Source of the DNA: Lachnospiraceae bacterium UBA1201
GTDB taxonomy: Bacteria > Bacillota > Clostridia > Lachnospirales > Lachnospiraceae
DNA length: 19,914 nt
Assembly: GCA_002309675.1 (NCBI GenBank)
Contig: DBXX01000007.1
Span: 44,110-64,023, forward strand
Direction: 5' to 3'
Below the pieces are notes generated by a model. It had not been told where the DNA came from. It ran no database searches and saw nothing but the letters and a program-made list of their open reading frames with translations. The translations under genes and the position numbers were made by a program. Numbering within the stretch: position 1 is the stretch's first letter; each line of letters starts with the position of its first letter. Shown one piece after another: positions 7,713 through 14,076 of this stretch.

Positions 7713-9506
7713 TTACACCTCCTCTACCGTTAACTGGGAAGCGCAGATCTCACGATATGCTTCGCAGCTTTCCAGCAACTCACCATGTGTGCCCATGCCG
7801 ATCACCGCGCCGTCATCCATCACGATGATGCGATCCGCATCCATGATCGATGCAACACGTTGTGTAACGATAAGCATGGTCATATTCTTCCGCTCTTCAC
7901 GGATCGCCTTACGAAGGTTCGACTCCGTGAGGAAATCCAGGGCAGATGCACTGTCATCCATGATCAGGATCTCAGGGCGACGAACGAGCGCACGCGCGAT
8001 CGTGAGTCGCTGACGCTGTCCTCCGGAGAGGTTGCGGCCACCCTGCTCAACCATGAAATCCAGTTTTTCCTGCTTCTCTTCAACGATATTCAGAGCCTGC
8101 GCCGTCTTCAGTGCTTCATTGATCTCGCGATCCGTCGCGCCCGGGCTGCCCCAAAGGATATTATCACGGATCGTTCCCTTAAACAGCGTAGGCTGCTGCG
8201 GAACGATACCGACTTTATTACGTAACTGCTTCAGCGGATAGCCGCCGATATCACGACCGTCGATCAGGATGATACCCTCCGACGCATCATAGAAACGAGG
8301 GATCATATTCACCAGCGTGGACTTACCGGAACCGGTACCACCGATGATGCCGACCATCTCGCCCTTTTGGATCTTAAACGAGATCTTGGACAATGCATCC
8401 TCTTCCGCGTCGACATACTTCATGGATACATCCCTGAATTCGATCTTCGGAGCATTTGCCGCCGGGCTCGCCGGATAGGTGTTGTCGTCCTTTATCGAGG
8501 ATGTCAGTTCGAGCACTTCCACGATACGCTGACCACAAGCCACCGAACGGGTAAGTGTGATAATGAGGTTCGCCAGTTTTACGAGTTCGGCGAGGATCAT
8601 GGACATGTACTGAACCAGTGCGATCAGAGACGCCGCGTCGATCGTAGCGGTCATAGCGCTGACTTTATTCTGACCCCATGCCAGGATGACCAGGATGCCG
8701 AGGTTAACGACTGCATAGGTCAACGGGTTCATGAGAGCCGTCCACTTCGCCGTAGCACGCTGGAAGCCCATCAAACGGTTGCTTTCTGCGTAATAGGAGT
8801 TCTTCTCATCCTCTTCACGATTGAACGCACGAACCACGCGAACTCCAGCCAGGTTTTCGCGTGTGGAAAGCAATACTTTATCAAACTGTTTCTGCGTGCT
8901 CTTCATGATCGGAAGCGTCTTCAGCATGATACCGAATACGATGACCGACAAAACGGCGATCACGAGAATGAAGATAACACCCATGTCCCCCTGAATGGTG
9001 AACGCCATGATCATAGCGCCGAATACCACAAACGGAGATCTGAGAACCAGTCGCAATGTCAGGTTCAGTGCCGTCTGGACCTGATTAACATCATTTATCA
9101 TACGGGAGATCAGCGTGGAAGTGCCGATCTTATCCAGTTCATTATATGACAGATAGTTGATCTGCTGGAACATGTCTCTGCGCAGGGAGGTTGCCATGCC
9201 GGTCGCCGCTTTCGCCGCAAAAAACTGTGCGGTGAGTGCACACGCGAGACCGATCGCTCCCAACAACAATAGTACGAAGCCCATTCCGATAATGTACATC
9301 GTCGGTGATGACGGCGCCTTCGTGACTGCCTTCTGAGCCTCCGTGAGTGTGCTTGAATCCCACGTTGCGTACTCGTTCACGCGGCGGAGAATATTCATCA
9401 TGACGATCGGAATGCTCAACTCAAAAATGGCCTCCAACAGCTTAAACGCGGGGCCGATGATGCATTCTTTTCTATACTCTTTCAAGTATCTGATAAGTCT
9501 TTTCAT
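7713..9506 (-). CDS. ABC exporter subunit with degenerate ATP site
   Basis: This is a 597-residue half-transporter of standard length: membrane domain ~15-320, then an NBD with Walker A GGTGSGKST 389-397, signature LSGGQ 493-497, and Walker B LIMDD 514-518, where D518 replaces the catalytic Glu. Q549 replaces the switch His (IVTQR). This pattern is established for the degenerate half of heterodimeric exporters (TM287/288, BmrCD, LmrCD type), which export drugs, lipids or peptides. The partner's non-consensus LSQGQ signature would complete the degenerate site, so the two proteins are complementary. The ATG at 9506 has AGGAG 8 nt upstream. The gene is first in a two-gene operon under the promoter at 9554-9582. 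A ~20-residue insert between TM1 and TM2 (residues 45-68) is polar and extracytoplasmic. The substrate cannot be deduced. Confidence 0.93.
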   Translation of the reverse strand: MKRLIRYLKEYRKECIIGPAFKLLEAIFELSIPIVMMNILRRVNEYATWDSSTLTEAQKAVTKAPSSPTMYIIGMGFVLLLLGAIGLACALTAQFFAAKAATGMATSLRRDMFQQINYLSYNELDKIGTSTLISRMINDVNQVQTALNLTLRLVLRSPFVVFGAMIMAFTIQGDMGVIFILVIAVLSVIVFGIMLKTLPIMKSTQKQFDKVLLSTRENLAGVRVVRAFNREEDEKNSYYAESNRLMGFQRATAKWTALMNPLTYAVVNLGILVILAWGQNKVSAMTATIDAASLIALVQYMSMILAELVKLANLIITLTRSVACGQRIVEVLELTSSIKDDNTYPASPAANAPKIEFRDVSMKYVDAEEDALSKISFKIQKGEMVGIIGGTGSGKSTLVNMIPRFYDASEGIILIDGRDIGGYPLKQLRNKVGIVPQQPTLFKGTIRDNILWGSPGATDREINEALKTAQALNIVEEKQEKLDFMVEQGGRNLSGGQRQRLTIARALVRRPEILIMDDSASALDFLTESNLRKAIREERKNMTMLIVTQRVASIMDADRIIVMDDGAVIGMGTHGELLESCEAYREICASQLTVEEV

Positions 9507-9553
9507 CCTACTTCTCCTAGTTACACCGGATAATAACCCAGTTTCTATCCTTT

Positions 9554-9582
9554 ACTATACCGCAACTCAAACAGATTTGCAA
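9554..9582 (-). promoter_or_regulatory. Promoter of the ABC exporter operon
   Basis: TTGCAA (9577-9582), 17-nt spacer and TATAGT (9554-9559) on the minus strand. The predicted start is near 9547, about 40 nt before the ATG at 9506. Confidence 0.65.
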
Positions 9583-9643
9583 GGTTTTTATGCCTTCACA
9601 GCCGAAAACGCCCGATGCGAATACAAGAATAAAACGCCGTTTA

Positions 9644-9684
9644 CAAAAGCAAACCTGCCGGTCGGCTTGAGGCCTCCGGCAGGT
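9644..9684 (-). terminator. Terminator of the RibU-like gene
   Basis: A 9-bp perfect stem (ACCTGCCGG 9653-9661, CCGGCAGGT 9676-9684) around a 14-nt loop that can pair further internally. On the minus strand it is followed by TTTGCTTTTG, an interrupted T-tract. It lies 26 bp past the stop codon, ahead of the ABC promoter. Confidence 0.7.
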
Positions 9685-9710
9685 AATATTCGTATGATCT
9701 ATAGCTCGTG

Positions 9711-10568
9711 TCAGACTTTTGCAGGCTTAACTCCCGGCTTCTCCATTTCGGCAGATACGATGCTCTGTGCGCTCATCAGCGAGCGGATGGCGCTCATGAT
9801 GGGACGATAAGCGATCAGGACCAGGGCGATCGCCGCGCTGCCCTTCAGCAGGTTCAGCGGAGCCACACAGTAGAACACGAATTTAGTCAGGCTGTCGACC
9901 GACGGCCAGATGGCGGTTCCGAATTCCACGATCTTATCAACCGACATATGGAACATATCGCCGAGTTTCGGAATGAAGTAGATCGCGTTCATCGCAGTTC
10001 CGAAGGTCGTCATGACCAGGACGCCGACGATGCCTCCGAACAGCATGCTCTTGAAGCTTCTGCGGCACTGGAAAATGAACGATGCCGGCACTACCAAAGC
10101 ACAGCCGACTACGAAGTTCGCATACTCACCGACGAAAGCGGTCGATGTAGGCTTCAGGATCAGCGCCTTCAGCATGATCTTCACAAACTCTACGACAACG
10201 CCGGATACCGGACCGAATGTCATGCCCGCAATGATCGCCGGGATGTCGGAAAAGTCCATCTTATACATAGTGGCCGGCGCGAAAAAAATCGGAAACTCGA
10301 AGAACATGAGCACGGCAGCGATGGCACTGAGCATGCCACAGACGGTTACCGTCAATGTGTTCATGCGAACACGTTTATGTCCATTGAGCTTGTACGCAAT
10401 GCTCTCAAGCAGGAGCGAGATCACGATCAGGCCCACTGCCGTTCCGACAACGACCATAAAGAAACCGAAGTTCTTTTGTATCGCCTCTCTGAATTTGGAG
10501 AAATTCTTCCCCAAGTCATAGCCTTCGGCGGCTTTATCCGCCACTACAATTGCAACATTTTTTAACAT
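9711..10568 (-). CDS. ribU: ECF transporter S component, RibU-like (riboflavin uptake)
   Basis: This is a 285-residue hydrophobic protein. Residues ~70-270 match the RibU family of substrate-binding S components: helix with GMLSAIAAVLMFFEFPIFF (79-97), then KMDFSDIPAIIAGMTFGP (103-120), a GVVVEFVK helix, and GEYANFVVG (148-156). With a shared EcfA/A'/T energising module, not seen here, such proteins import riboflavin. Residues ~34-61 form an additional N-terminal helix absent from compact ~200-residue RibU proteins. I chose ATG 10568 because GGAGG (10573-10577) lies just upstream; the frame stays open to 10718, but that upstream part runs through the riboswitch terminator. The FMN riboswitch supports the substrate call: high FMN would stop transcription. 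The gene is monocistronic, bounded by terminators. Confidence 0.88.
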   Translation of the reverse strand: MLKNVAIVVADKAAEGYDLGKNFSKFREAIQKNFGFFMVVVGTAVGLIVISLLLESIAYKLNGHKRVRMNTLTVTVCGMLSAIAAVLMFFEFPIFFAPATMYKMDFSDIPAIIAGMTFGPVSGVVVEFVKIMLKALILKPTSTAFVGEYANFVVGCALVVPASFIFQCRRSFKSMLFGGIVGVLVMTTFGTAMNAIYFIPKLGDMFHMSVDKIVEFGTAIWPSVDSLTKFVFYCVAPLNLLKGSAAIALVLIAYRPIMSAIRSLMSAQSIVSAEMEKPGVKPAKV

Positions 10569-10664
10569 TTTTCCTCCGATCTCGGGATCGAAACATGGAG
10601 TTGGTTTGGATGGACGCCCCACGGCCGCTATTTGCGCACCTTCATACTTATCGGAAAATGCGCA

Positions 10665-10694
10665 CAAAAAAAGTTTGCAACGTCTTGCAAACTT
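10665..10694 (-). terminator. Riboswitch-controlled intrinsic terminator
   Basis: A 10-bp stem AAGTTTGCAA / TTGCAAACTT with a 4-nt loop, followed on the minus strand by seven T, with the T-run overlapping the stem base. It lies between the FMN aptamer and the ribU start, so it is the expression platform. The segment just 5' of the stem (GCCCGAAGTTT, 10689-10699) can instead pair with the aptamer's 5' P1 strand (AACTTCGGGGC, 10864-10874), giving an antiterminator. Confidence 0.88.
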
Positions 10695-10747
10695 CGGGCT
10701 CGGAATCAATGTCGGCAACGCCTGCCGAACATCATGTCCATCATTGC

Positions 10748-10873
10748 ACTTCTCTCATCCAGACTTCGCGCTCAAGCGCGTTACTGTCGGTTCAGGAATT
10801 ACACCTGATCTGTCAGCCTAAGCCGACTCGCGGACTGTGACCGCCGGTAAGGATTTTCACCTTGCCCCGAAGT
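10748..10873 (-). promoter_or_regulatory. FMN riboswitch (RFN element)
   Basis: Read on the minus strand, the region carries the conserved RFN core in order: ACTTCGGGGCAAGGTGAAAA, ACCGGCGGT, AGTCCGCGAG, a GGTGTAATTCC arm, ACCGACAGT, a variable GCGCTTGAGCGC hairpin, and AGTCTGGATGAGAGAAGT closing P1 (ACTTC with GAAGT). It precedes a RibU-like transporter, the classic target of this aptamer in Firmicutes. Confidence 0.96.
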
Positions 10874-10899
10874 TATTATTGTTGTCTTTCGACACGAGT

Positions 10900-10928
10900 A
10901 TCGTAACACACCCGGATGGGCTTGTCAA
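10900..10928 (-). promoter_or_regulatory. Promoter of the FMN-riboswitch/ribU transcript
   Basis: A perfect TTGACA (10923-10928), 17-nt spacer and TACGAT (10900-10905) with an upstream TGT, giving an extended -10. The start would be near 10893, about 20 nt before the aptamer. Confidence 0.75.
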
Positions 10929-10983
10929 CTCCCTTTGTGAATTATTTAACGGAAAATGCCGTTTCTGCTCTCCTTTTTTGTGG

Positions 10984-10989
10984 TATAAT
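10984..10989 (+). promoter_or_regulatory. Promoter -10 of the small membrane protein gene
   Basis: TATAAT preceded by TGG (extended -10), about 53 nt before the ATG at 11042. No good -35 box is visible at 16-18 nt. A short inverted repeat (AACGG 10948-10952, CCGTT 10959-10963) lies in the -35 neighbourhood and might be an operator. Confidence 0.55.
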
Positions 10990-11041
10990 GCAGATAGTTG
11001 GAGCGGTTACGGCAAAACCATAAGAAAGGAAGGCGATAACT

Positions 11042-11389
11042 ATGAAGCGAAGGATCCTGGATTACATGAAACATATTGATGAACTGCTTGCGGCGGATTC
11101 ACCGGATACAGACTGGGAGGAAGTGCGCAAAGAGCACCTGATTCAGGTCGGTTTCTTTCAGCACGAACGACTCATTCATCTAATGGTGACGCTGGCCTTT
11201 GCAATCTTCACCTTCATGTCGCTCGGCTTCCTGCTGGCAGACTTTCAGATCATGCTGATCGTCCTGTTCGTCCTGCTTCTGGTACTGCTCATCCCGTACA
11301 TTTCCCACTACTACCTGCTGGAAAATGGTGTGCAGTACATGTATAAACAGTACGACGCCATGACGGAGCGAATAAACGCAAAGAAGTGA
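11042..11389 (+). CDS. Small two-helix membrane protein of unknown function
   Basis: A 115-residue protein starting with a charged cytoplasmic stretch (residues 1-45, including DWEEVRKEHLIQVGFFQHER), then two hydrophobic helices (~46-66 and ~69-88) and a polar tail ending KK. The hairpin topology leaves both ends in the cytoplasm. The ATG at 11042 is preceded by AAGGAAGG at about 9 nt. I do not recognise a named family and no catalytic motif is visible. It is monocistronic, with its own promoter (10984-10989) and the strong terminator at 11413-11440, and is divergent from ribU. Nothing in the sequence links it to riboflavin uptake beyond adjacency. Confidence 0.8.
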   Translation: MKRRILDYMKHIDELLAADSPDTDWEEVRKEHLIQVGFFQHERLIHLMVTLAFAIFTFMSLGFLLADFQIMLIVLFVLLLVLLIPYISHYYLLENGVQYMYKQYDAMTERINAKK

Positions 11390-11412
11390 CCCGATCCGAA
11401 GATAAACCAAAA

Positions 11413-11447
11413 CGGGACATCCGCACCTGCAGATGTCCCGCTTTTTT
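11413..11447. terminator. Bidirectional terminator between convergent genes
   Basis: A 9-bp perfect stem (CGGGACATC 11413-11421, GATGTCCCG 11432-11440) with a 10-nt loop. On plus it is followed by CTTTTTT. On minus it is followed by TTTTGGTTT. It therefore ends the plus-strand membrane protein gene and, more weakly, the minus-strand lipoprotein array. Confidence 0.88.
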
Positions 11448-11462
11448 CCGAATTTAAAACTA

Positions 11463-11828
11463 TTACTTCTTAAAAACCATTTCCATGGTCTGCCCGCCCT
11501 CGGAGATTGACATAGAGATCTTGCTTCCGCTGACCTTATAAGATTGCTTCTGACCATCCATATAGAAATAGCTTCCATCGTAAGTCAGTTTCGTTTCGTC
11601 ACCATTGACTACCATCTTTGCATTCTTATCGTCGATGACTTCAAGATAACCGATCTGTTCGCCAGTCATTCCGGTAATAGCAAGAACCGCCATCAGATCC
11701 TGACCATTGATCTTATACTCGTCAAGAACATACTTGCCGGTCTTAAGGCTACCGCCGCCGCAACCTACGAGAGACATAGCAAAGCAAAGTGCCAGTACTA
11801 ATGCCAAAACTCTCTTCATTCTTTTCAT
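11463..11828 (-). CDS. Small lipoprotein, paralogue of the adjacent gene
   Basis: A 121-residue protein with a basic start, hydrophobic core and lipobox SLVGC with the lipidated Cys at 23, so it should be a membrane-attached lipoprotein on the outer face. The mature part is about 98 residues: GKYVLDEYKINGQD near the start, a YLEVIDDKNAKM strand, LTYDGSYFYM, and MEMVFKK at the C-terminus. The pattern suggests a small beta-sandwich or lipocalin-like fold, but I cannot name the family. It aligns along its whole length with the 127-residue lipoprotein encoded just upstream (GKY, INGQ/IDGQ, YLE, KNAK, LTYD, YFY, MEM, FKK all shared). GGAGG lies 9 nt before ATG 11828. A strong internal promoter precedes it, so it can be expressed independently of its paralogue. 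Confidence 0.85.
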   Translation of the reverse strand: MKRMKRVLALVLALCFAMSLVGCGGGSLKTGKYVLDEYKINGQDLMAVLAITGMTGEQIGYLEVIDDKNAKMVVNGDETKLTYDGSYFYMDGQKQSYKVSGSKISMSISEGGQTMEMVFKK

Positions 11829-11872
11829 TTTGTGTTCCCTCCTACGGAATAATATGGGTATAACCCAAATGG

Positions 11873-11901
11873 ATTATAGCATATCTTCTGCATAAAATCA
11901 A
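11873..11901 (-). promoter_or_regulatory. Internal promoter of the second lipoprotein gene
   Basis: TTGATT (11896-11901), 17-nt spacer and TATAAT (11873-11878) preceded by TGC, an extended -10. The predicted start is about 40 nt before ATG 11828. Confidence 0.75.
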
Positions 11902-11929
11902 GCCCGACCGCACGAACTTTTCAGACGCT

Positions 11930-12313
11930 CTACTTCTTAAAAGTCATCTCCATATTATGGCCTTCCTCATTATAGCTAAAGGAAATGGTACCGGCGATGA
12001 AATCATACTTATAGTCGATCTTTGAACCATCTTGTACAAGGTAGAAATAGTTGCTGTCATATGTAAGCAGATTTACACTTTTATCCCCAGTGCTGACTCC
12101 GGTGACTAATTTAGCATTTTTCCCATCGACGATCTCCAAATAACATATTTCTTCGTCCATTGCATTCACGGCCTGAATCATATCCAAATAATTTTGACCG
12201 TCTATGGTCATATCCGCCAGGTTATACTTACCTGTCCGAGGTGTGCATCCGACGAGTGCCATCGCGAAACAAATCGCGAATACGAAAAATATAACTCTTT
12301 TCATCTTTTTCAT
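11930..12313 (-). CDS. Small lipoprotein downstream of the histidine kinase
   Basis: A 127-residue protein with lipobox ALVGC (Cys 23) after a hydrophobic signal segment. The mature domain begins TGKYNLADMTIDGQN, continues through YLEIVDGKNAKLV and LTYDSNYFYLV, and ends MEMTFKK. It is a clear paralogue of the 121-residue lipoprotein downstream; the main difference is a few extra residues between the KNAK strand and LTYD. The start is 22 nt after the histidine kinase stop, with a modest AGGGAAG ribosome site, so it is probably co-transcribed with the two-component genes. No terminator separates it from its paralogue, which has its own promoter. The family is not recognised. A role as extracytoplasmic partner of the kinase is conceivable but only inferred from position. 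Confidence 0.85.
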   Translation of the reverse strand: MKKMKRVIFFVFAICFAMALVGCTPRTGKYNLADMTIDGQNYLDMIQAVNAMDEEICYLEIVDGKNAKLVTGVSTGDKSVNLLTYDSNYFYLVQDGSKIDYKYDFIAGTISFSYNEEGHNMEMTFKK

Positions 12314-12335
12314 TTATATTCTTCCCTAAATATGA

Positions 12336-13331
12336 TCATTTAAACGCAATGGTGATCTCGGTCCCCTGTCCGGCTTCACTCTCCACGGTGATCTCGCCCT
12401 GATGCAGGGCAGCCACATGCTTCACGATCGCGAGCCCCAGGCCCGTTCCGCCACTCTGCTTCGAGCGGCTTTTATCCACGCGGTAGAAGCGCTCGAAAAT
12501 GCGGTCCTGATGTTCCTTCGGAATGCCGATGCCGGTATCCTTTACCGATAAAAGGACCACGCCGCGATTCGCCGAGACATTCACGAAGACCGTTCCGCCC
12601 TCGTTGTTATAGCGGATCGCATTGTCACAAAGGTTGAAAATGAGTTCCTCCATCATGGTCCGGTTCGCCTTCAAATGCGCCGGTTTTCCGTCGAGATGCA
12701 GCGTCACCTTGTGCTCCGCCGCGCTCGCTTTCAGGTTCTCCACGCAAGTCTGCGCGACATCGAGCAGGTTCACCGGCTCCATGTCCACCTCGATCTGCGC
12801 GGTGTCCAGCTCCGACAGGCGAATGATATCGTCGATCAACATCAGCAGGCGGTTCGAATTCCGGTGGATCTCATCCGCGAAATGCTTCGTATCCTCAGGG
12901 CTTCCCATGCCGCTCCCGATGAGCTCCGCATAGCCGGAGATCGCCGTCAGCGGAGTCTTCAGCTCGTGCGAAACATTGGCCGTAAATTCACTACGCATGC
13001 GGTCGTTCTTCACGATCTCCTCGTGTTGGCTTCGCATGGTCTGCGCCACCGGCTCCAACTCACTGTATAAGCGGACCGTAGTGTCCTCCGGGTCCTCTGC
13101 CAGTTTCTCGACCGGCTCCACGATGCGCCGCACCACATGCCGCGATGACAGGACCGAGATCAAAACGCCCACGATCACGACCAGGGCCACACCCAGGTAT
13201 AAGTACGGGGATGTAAGTGGAAGTGGGTTCTCTGTGTCGACCAGGCCGATGACCAAGGTGGTCAGAACGACGGCGCCGACGATCAAGGCTATGACCATCA
13301 CCGAAAGGTACATCGTAGCATTCTTCCTCAT
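12336..13331 (-). CDS. Sensor histidine kinase with minimal extracytoplasmic loop
   Basis: This is a 331-residue membrane kinase. TM1 spans ~7-31 and TM2 ~43-63, with only ~11 residues between them, so there is no room for an extracytoplasmic sensor domain. A short HAMP-like linker (64-110) leads to the H-box FTANVSHELKTPL with phospho-acceptor H122, the N-box (N233, N237), G1 DTGIGI (265-270), F-box RFYRVDKSRS and G2 GGTGLGL (294-300). All catalytic motifs look intact. It resembles PhoR-class kinases but lacks their sensor and PAS domains. ATG 13331 is chosen over an in-frame GTG at 13337 because GGAGG (13337-13341) would overlap the latter. It begins 12 nt after the response regulator stop, so the pair are cognate partners. 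The signal is unknown; membrane state or a protein partner such as the adjacent lipoproteins are options. Confidence 0.93.
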   Translation of the reverse strand: MRKNATMYLSVMVIALIVGAVVLTTLVIGLVDTENPLPLTSPYLYLGVALVVIVGVLISVLSSRHVVRRIVEPVEKLAEDPEDTTVRLYSELEPVAQTMRSQHEEIVKNDRMRSEFTANVSHELKTPLTAISGYAELIGSGMGSPEDTKHFADEIHRNSNRLLMLIDDIIRLSELDTAQIEVDMEPVNLLDVAQTCVENLKASAAEHKVTLHLDGKPAHLKANRTMMEELIFNLCDNAIRYNNEGGTVFVNVSANRGVVLLSVKDTGIGIPKEHQDRIFERFYRVDKSRSKQSGGTGLGLAIVKHVAALHQGEITVESEAGQGTEITIAFK

Positions 13332-13343
13332 AGGCACCTCCTA

Positions 13344-14057
13344 TCATCCACGTGAGTGCGGTTCTGCCTCCATCATGTAACCGACATTGCGCACCGTTTT
13401 GATCATGCCGCCTGCTGACTGCAGTTTCTGCCTTAGCGTCTTAATATGCATATCCACTGTCCGGGTCTCGCCTTCGTAATCCTCGCCCCACACACGTTCC
13501 ATGATGCGGCTGCGCGAAAGCACGATCCCGTTATTCTGCATTAAATATCGCAATAATTCAAATTCTTTATGGGTCAGGTCGCAGGGCTCGCCGGCGACTG
13601 TCACCATGTATCTTCCGTCGTCCAGAGTCACATCCCCCAGTTTTATCACTGCATGGTTCGGCACCGCATCGGTCTGCGGCAGTTCCACGCGGCGCAGCAG
13701 CGCCTTCACCCGGGAAATGAGTTCCAGTACGCCGAACGGTTTCGTGATGTAATCATCCGCCCCGTGATCGAGGCCGCGCACCTTATCCATTTCGGACGAC
13801 TTCGCGGTCACCATCATGACGGGCACGCGCGCTGTCTCCGGCGCTCTGCGGATCCTCTGCAGGATGGACAGCCCGTCCTCCTCCGGCAACATGATATCGA
13901 GGAGCACCAGCTGCGGGATCTTCTGGTTGATCCCCGCGTAGAATTGCTTCGCCGTTTCGAACTCGCGGATCTCAAAACCGCTGTTTTTCAGCGCGAACGA
14001 CTCGATCTCCCGAATATTCCGGTCATCTTCCACGATGTAGATAAGCGCTTCAGCCAT
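13344..14057 (-). CDS. OmpR/PhoB-family response regulator
   Basis: A 237-residue two-domain regulator. The receiver domain (1-120) has the acidic pocket E10/D11/D12, phospho-acceptor D54 in VLLDIMLPEEDG, T84 and K106 in ITKPFG. The C-terminal winged helix (~135-232) has the typical LTHKEFELLRYLM, SRSRIMERVWG and RTVDMHIKTLRQKL elements, the latter being the DNA-recognition helix region. It should be phosphorylated by the kinase encoded 12 nt downstream and bind direct-repeat operators. GAGGAGG precedes the ATG at 14057. The gene begins only 19 nt after the cellulase stop and no promoter or terminator is visible in that gap, so it is likely read from the cellulase transcript, which is unusual for such a pair. 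The regulon is unknown. Confidence 0.95.
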   Translation of the reverse strand: MAEALIYIVEDDRNIREIESFALKNSGFEIREFETAKQFYAGINQKIPQLVLLDIMLPEEDGLSILQRIRRAPETARVPVMMVTAKSSEMDKVRGLDHGADDYITKPFGVLELISRVKALLRRVELPQTDAVPNHAVIKLGDVTLDDGRYMVTVAGEPCDLTHKEFELLRYLMQNNGIVLSRSRIMERVWGEDYEGETRTVDMHIKTLRQKLQSAGGMIKTVRNVGYMMEAEPHSRG

Positions 14058-14076
14058 GGCTGCCTCCTCTCTCCTC

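Larger units (their letters stand above)
10569..11041. other. Regulatory intergenic region between ribU and the plus-strand membrane protein
   Basis: This 473-bp stretch contains, on the minus strand, the ribU promoter, FMN riboswitch, terminator and a ~95-nt untranslated stretch. On plus it carries the promoter of the small membrane protein gene. Short open frames here (for example 10606-10821) overlap the riboswitch and are not genes. Confidence 0.8.

Noticed and set aside
10569..10718. N-terminal extension of the RibU-like protein to an upstream start at 10718
   Set aside because: The extra 50 codons run through the riboswitch terminator hairpin and have no ribosome site, while GGAGG directly precedes ATG 10568.
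10606..10840. Short plus-strand open frames over the riboswitch
   Set aside because: They overlap a structured FMN aptamer on the opposite strand and show no ribosome site.
10948..10963. AACGG/CCGTT inverted repeat as an operator for the small membrane protein gene
   Set aside because: Only five base pairs; too short to separate from chance without comparative data, so it is mentioned only with the promoter.
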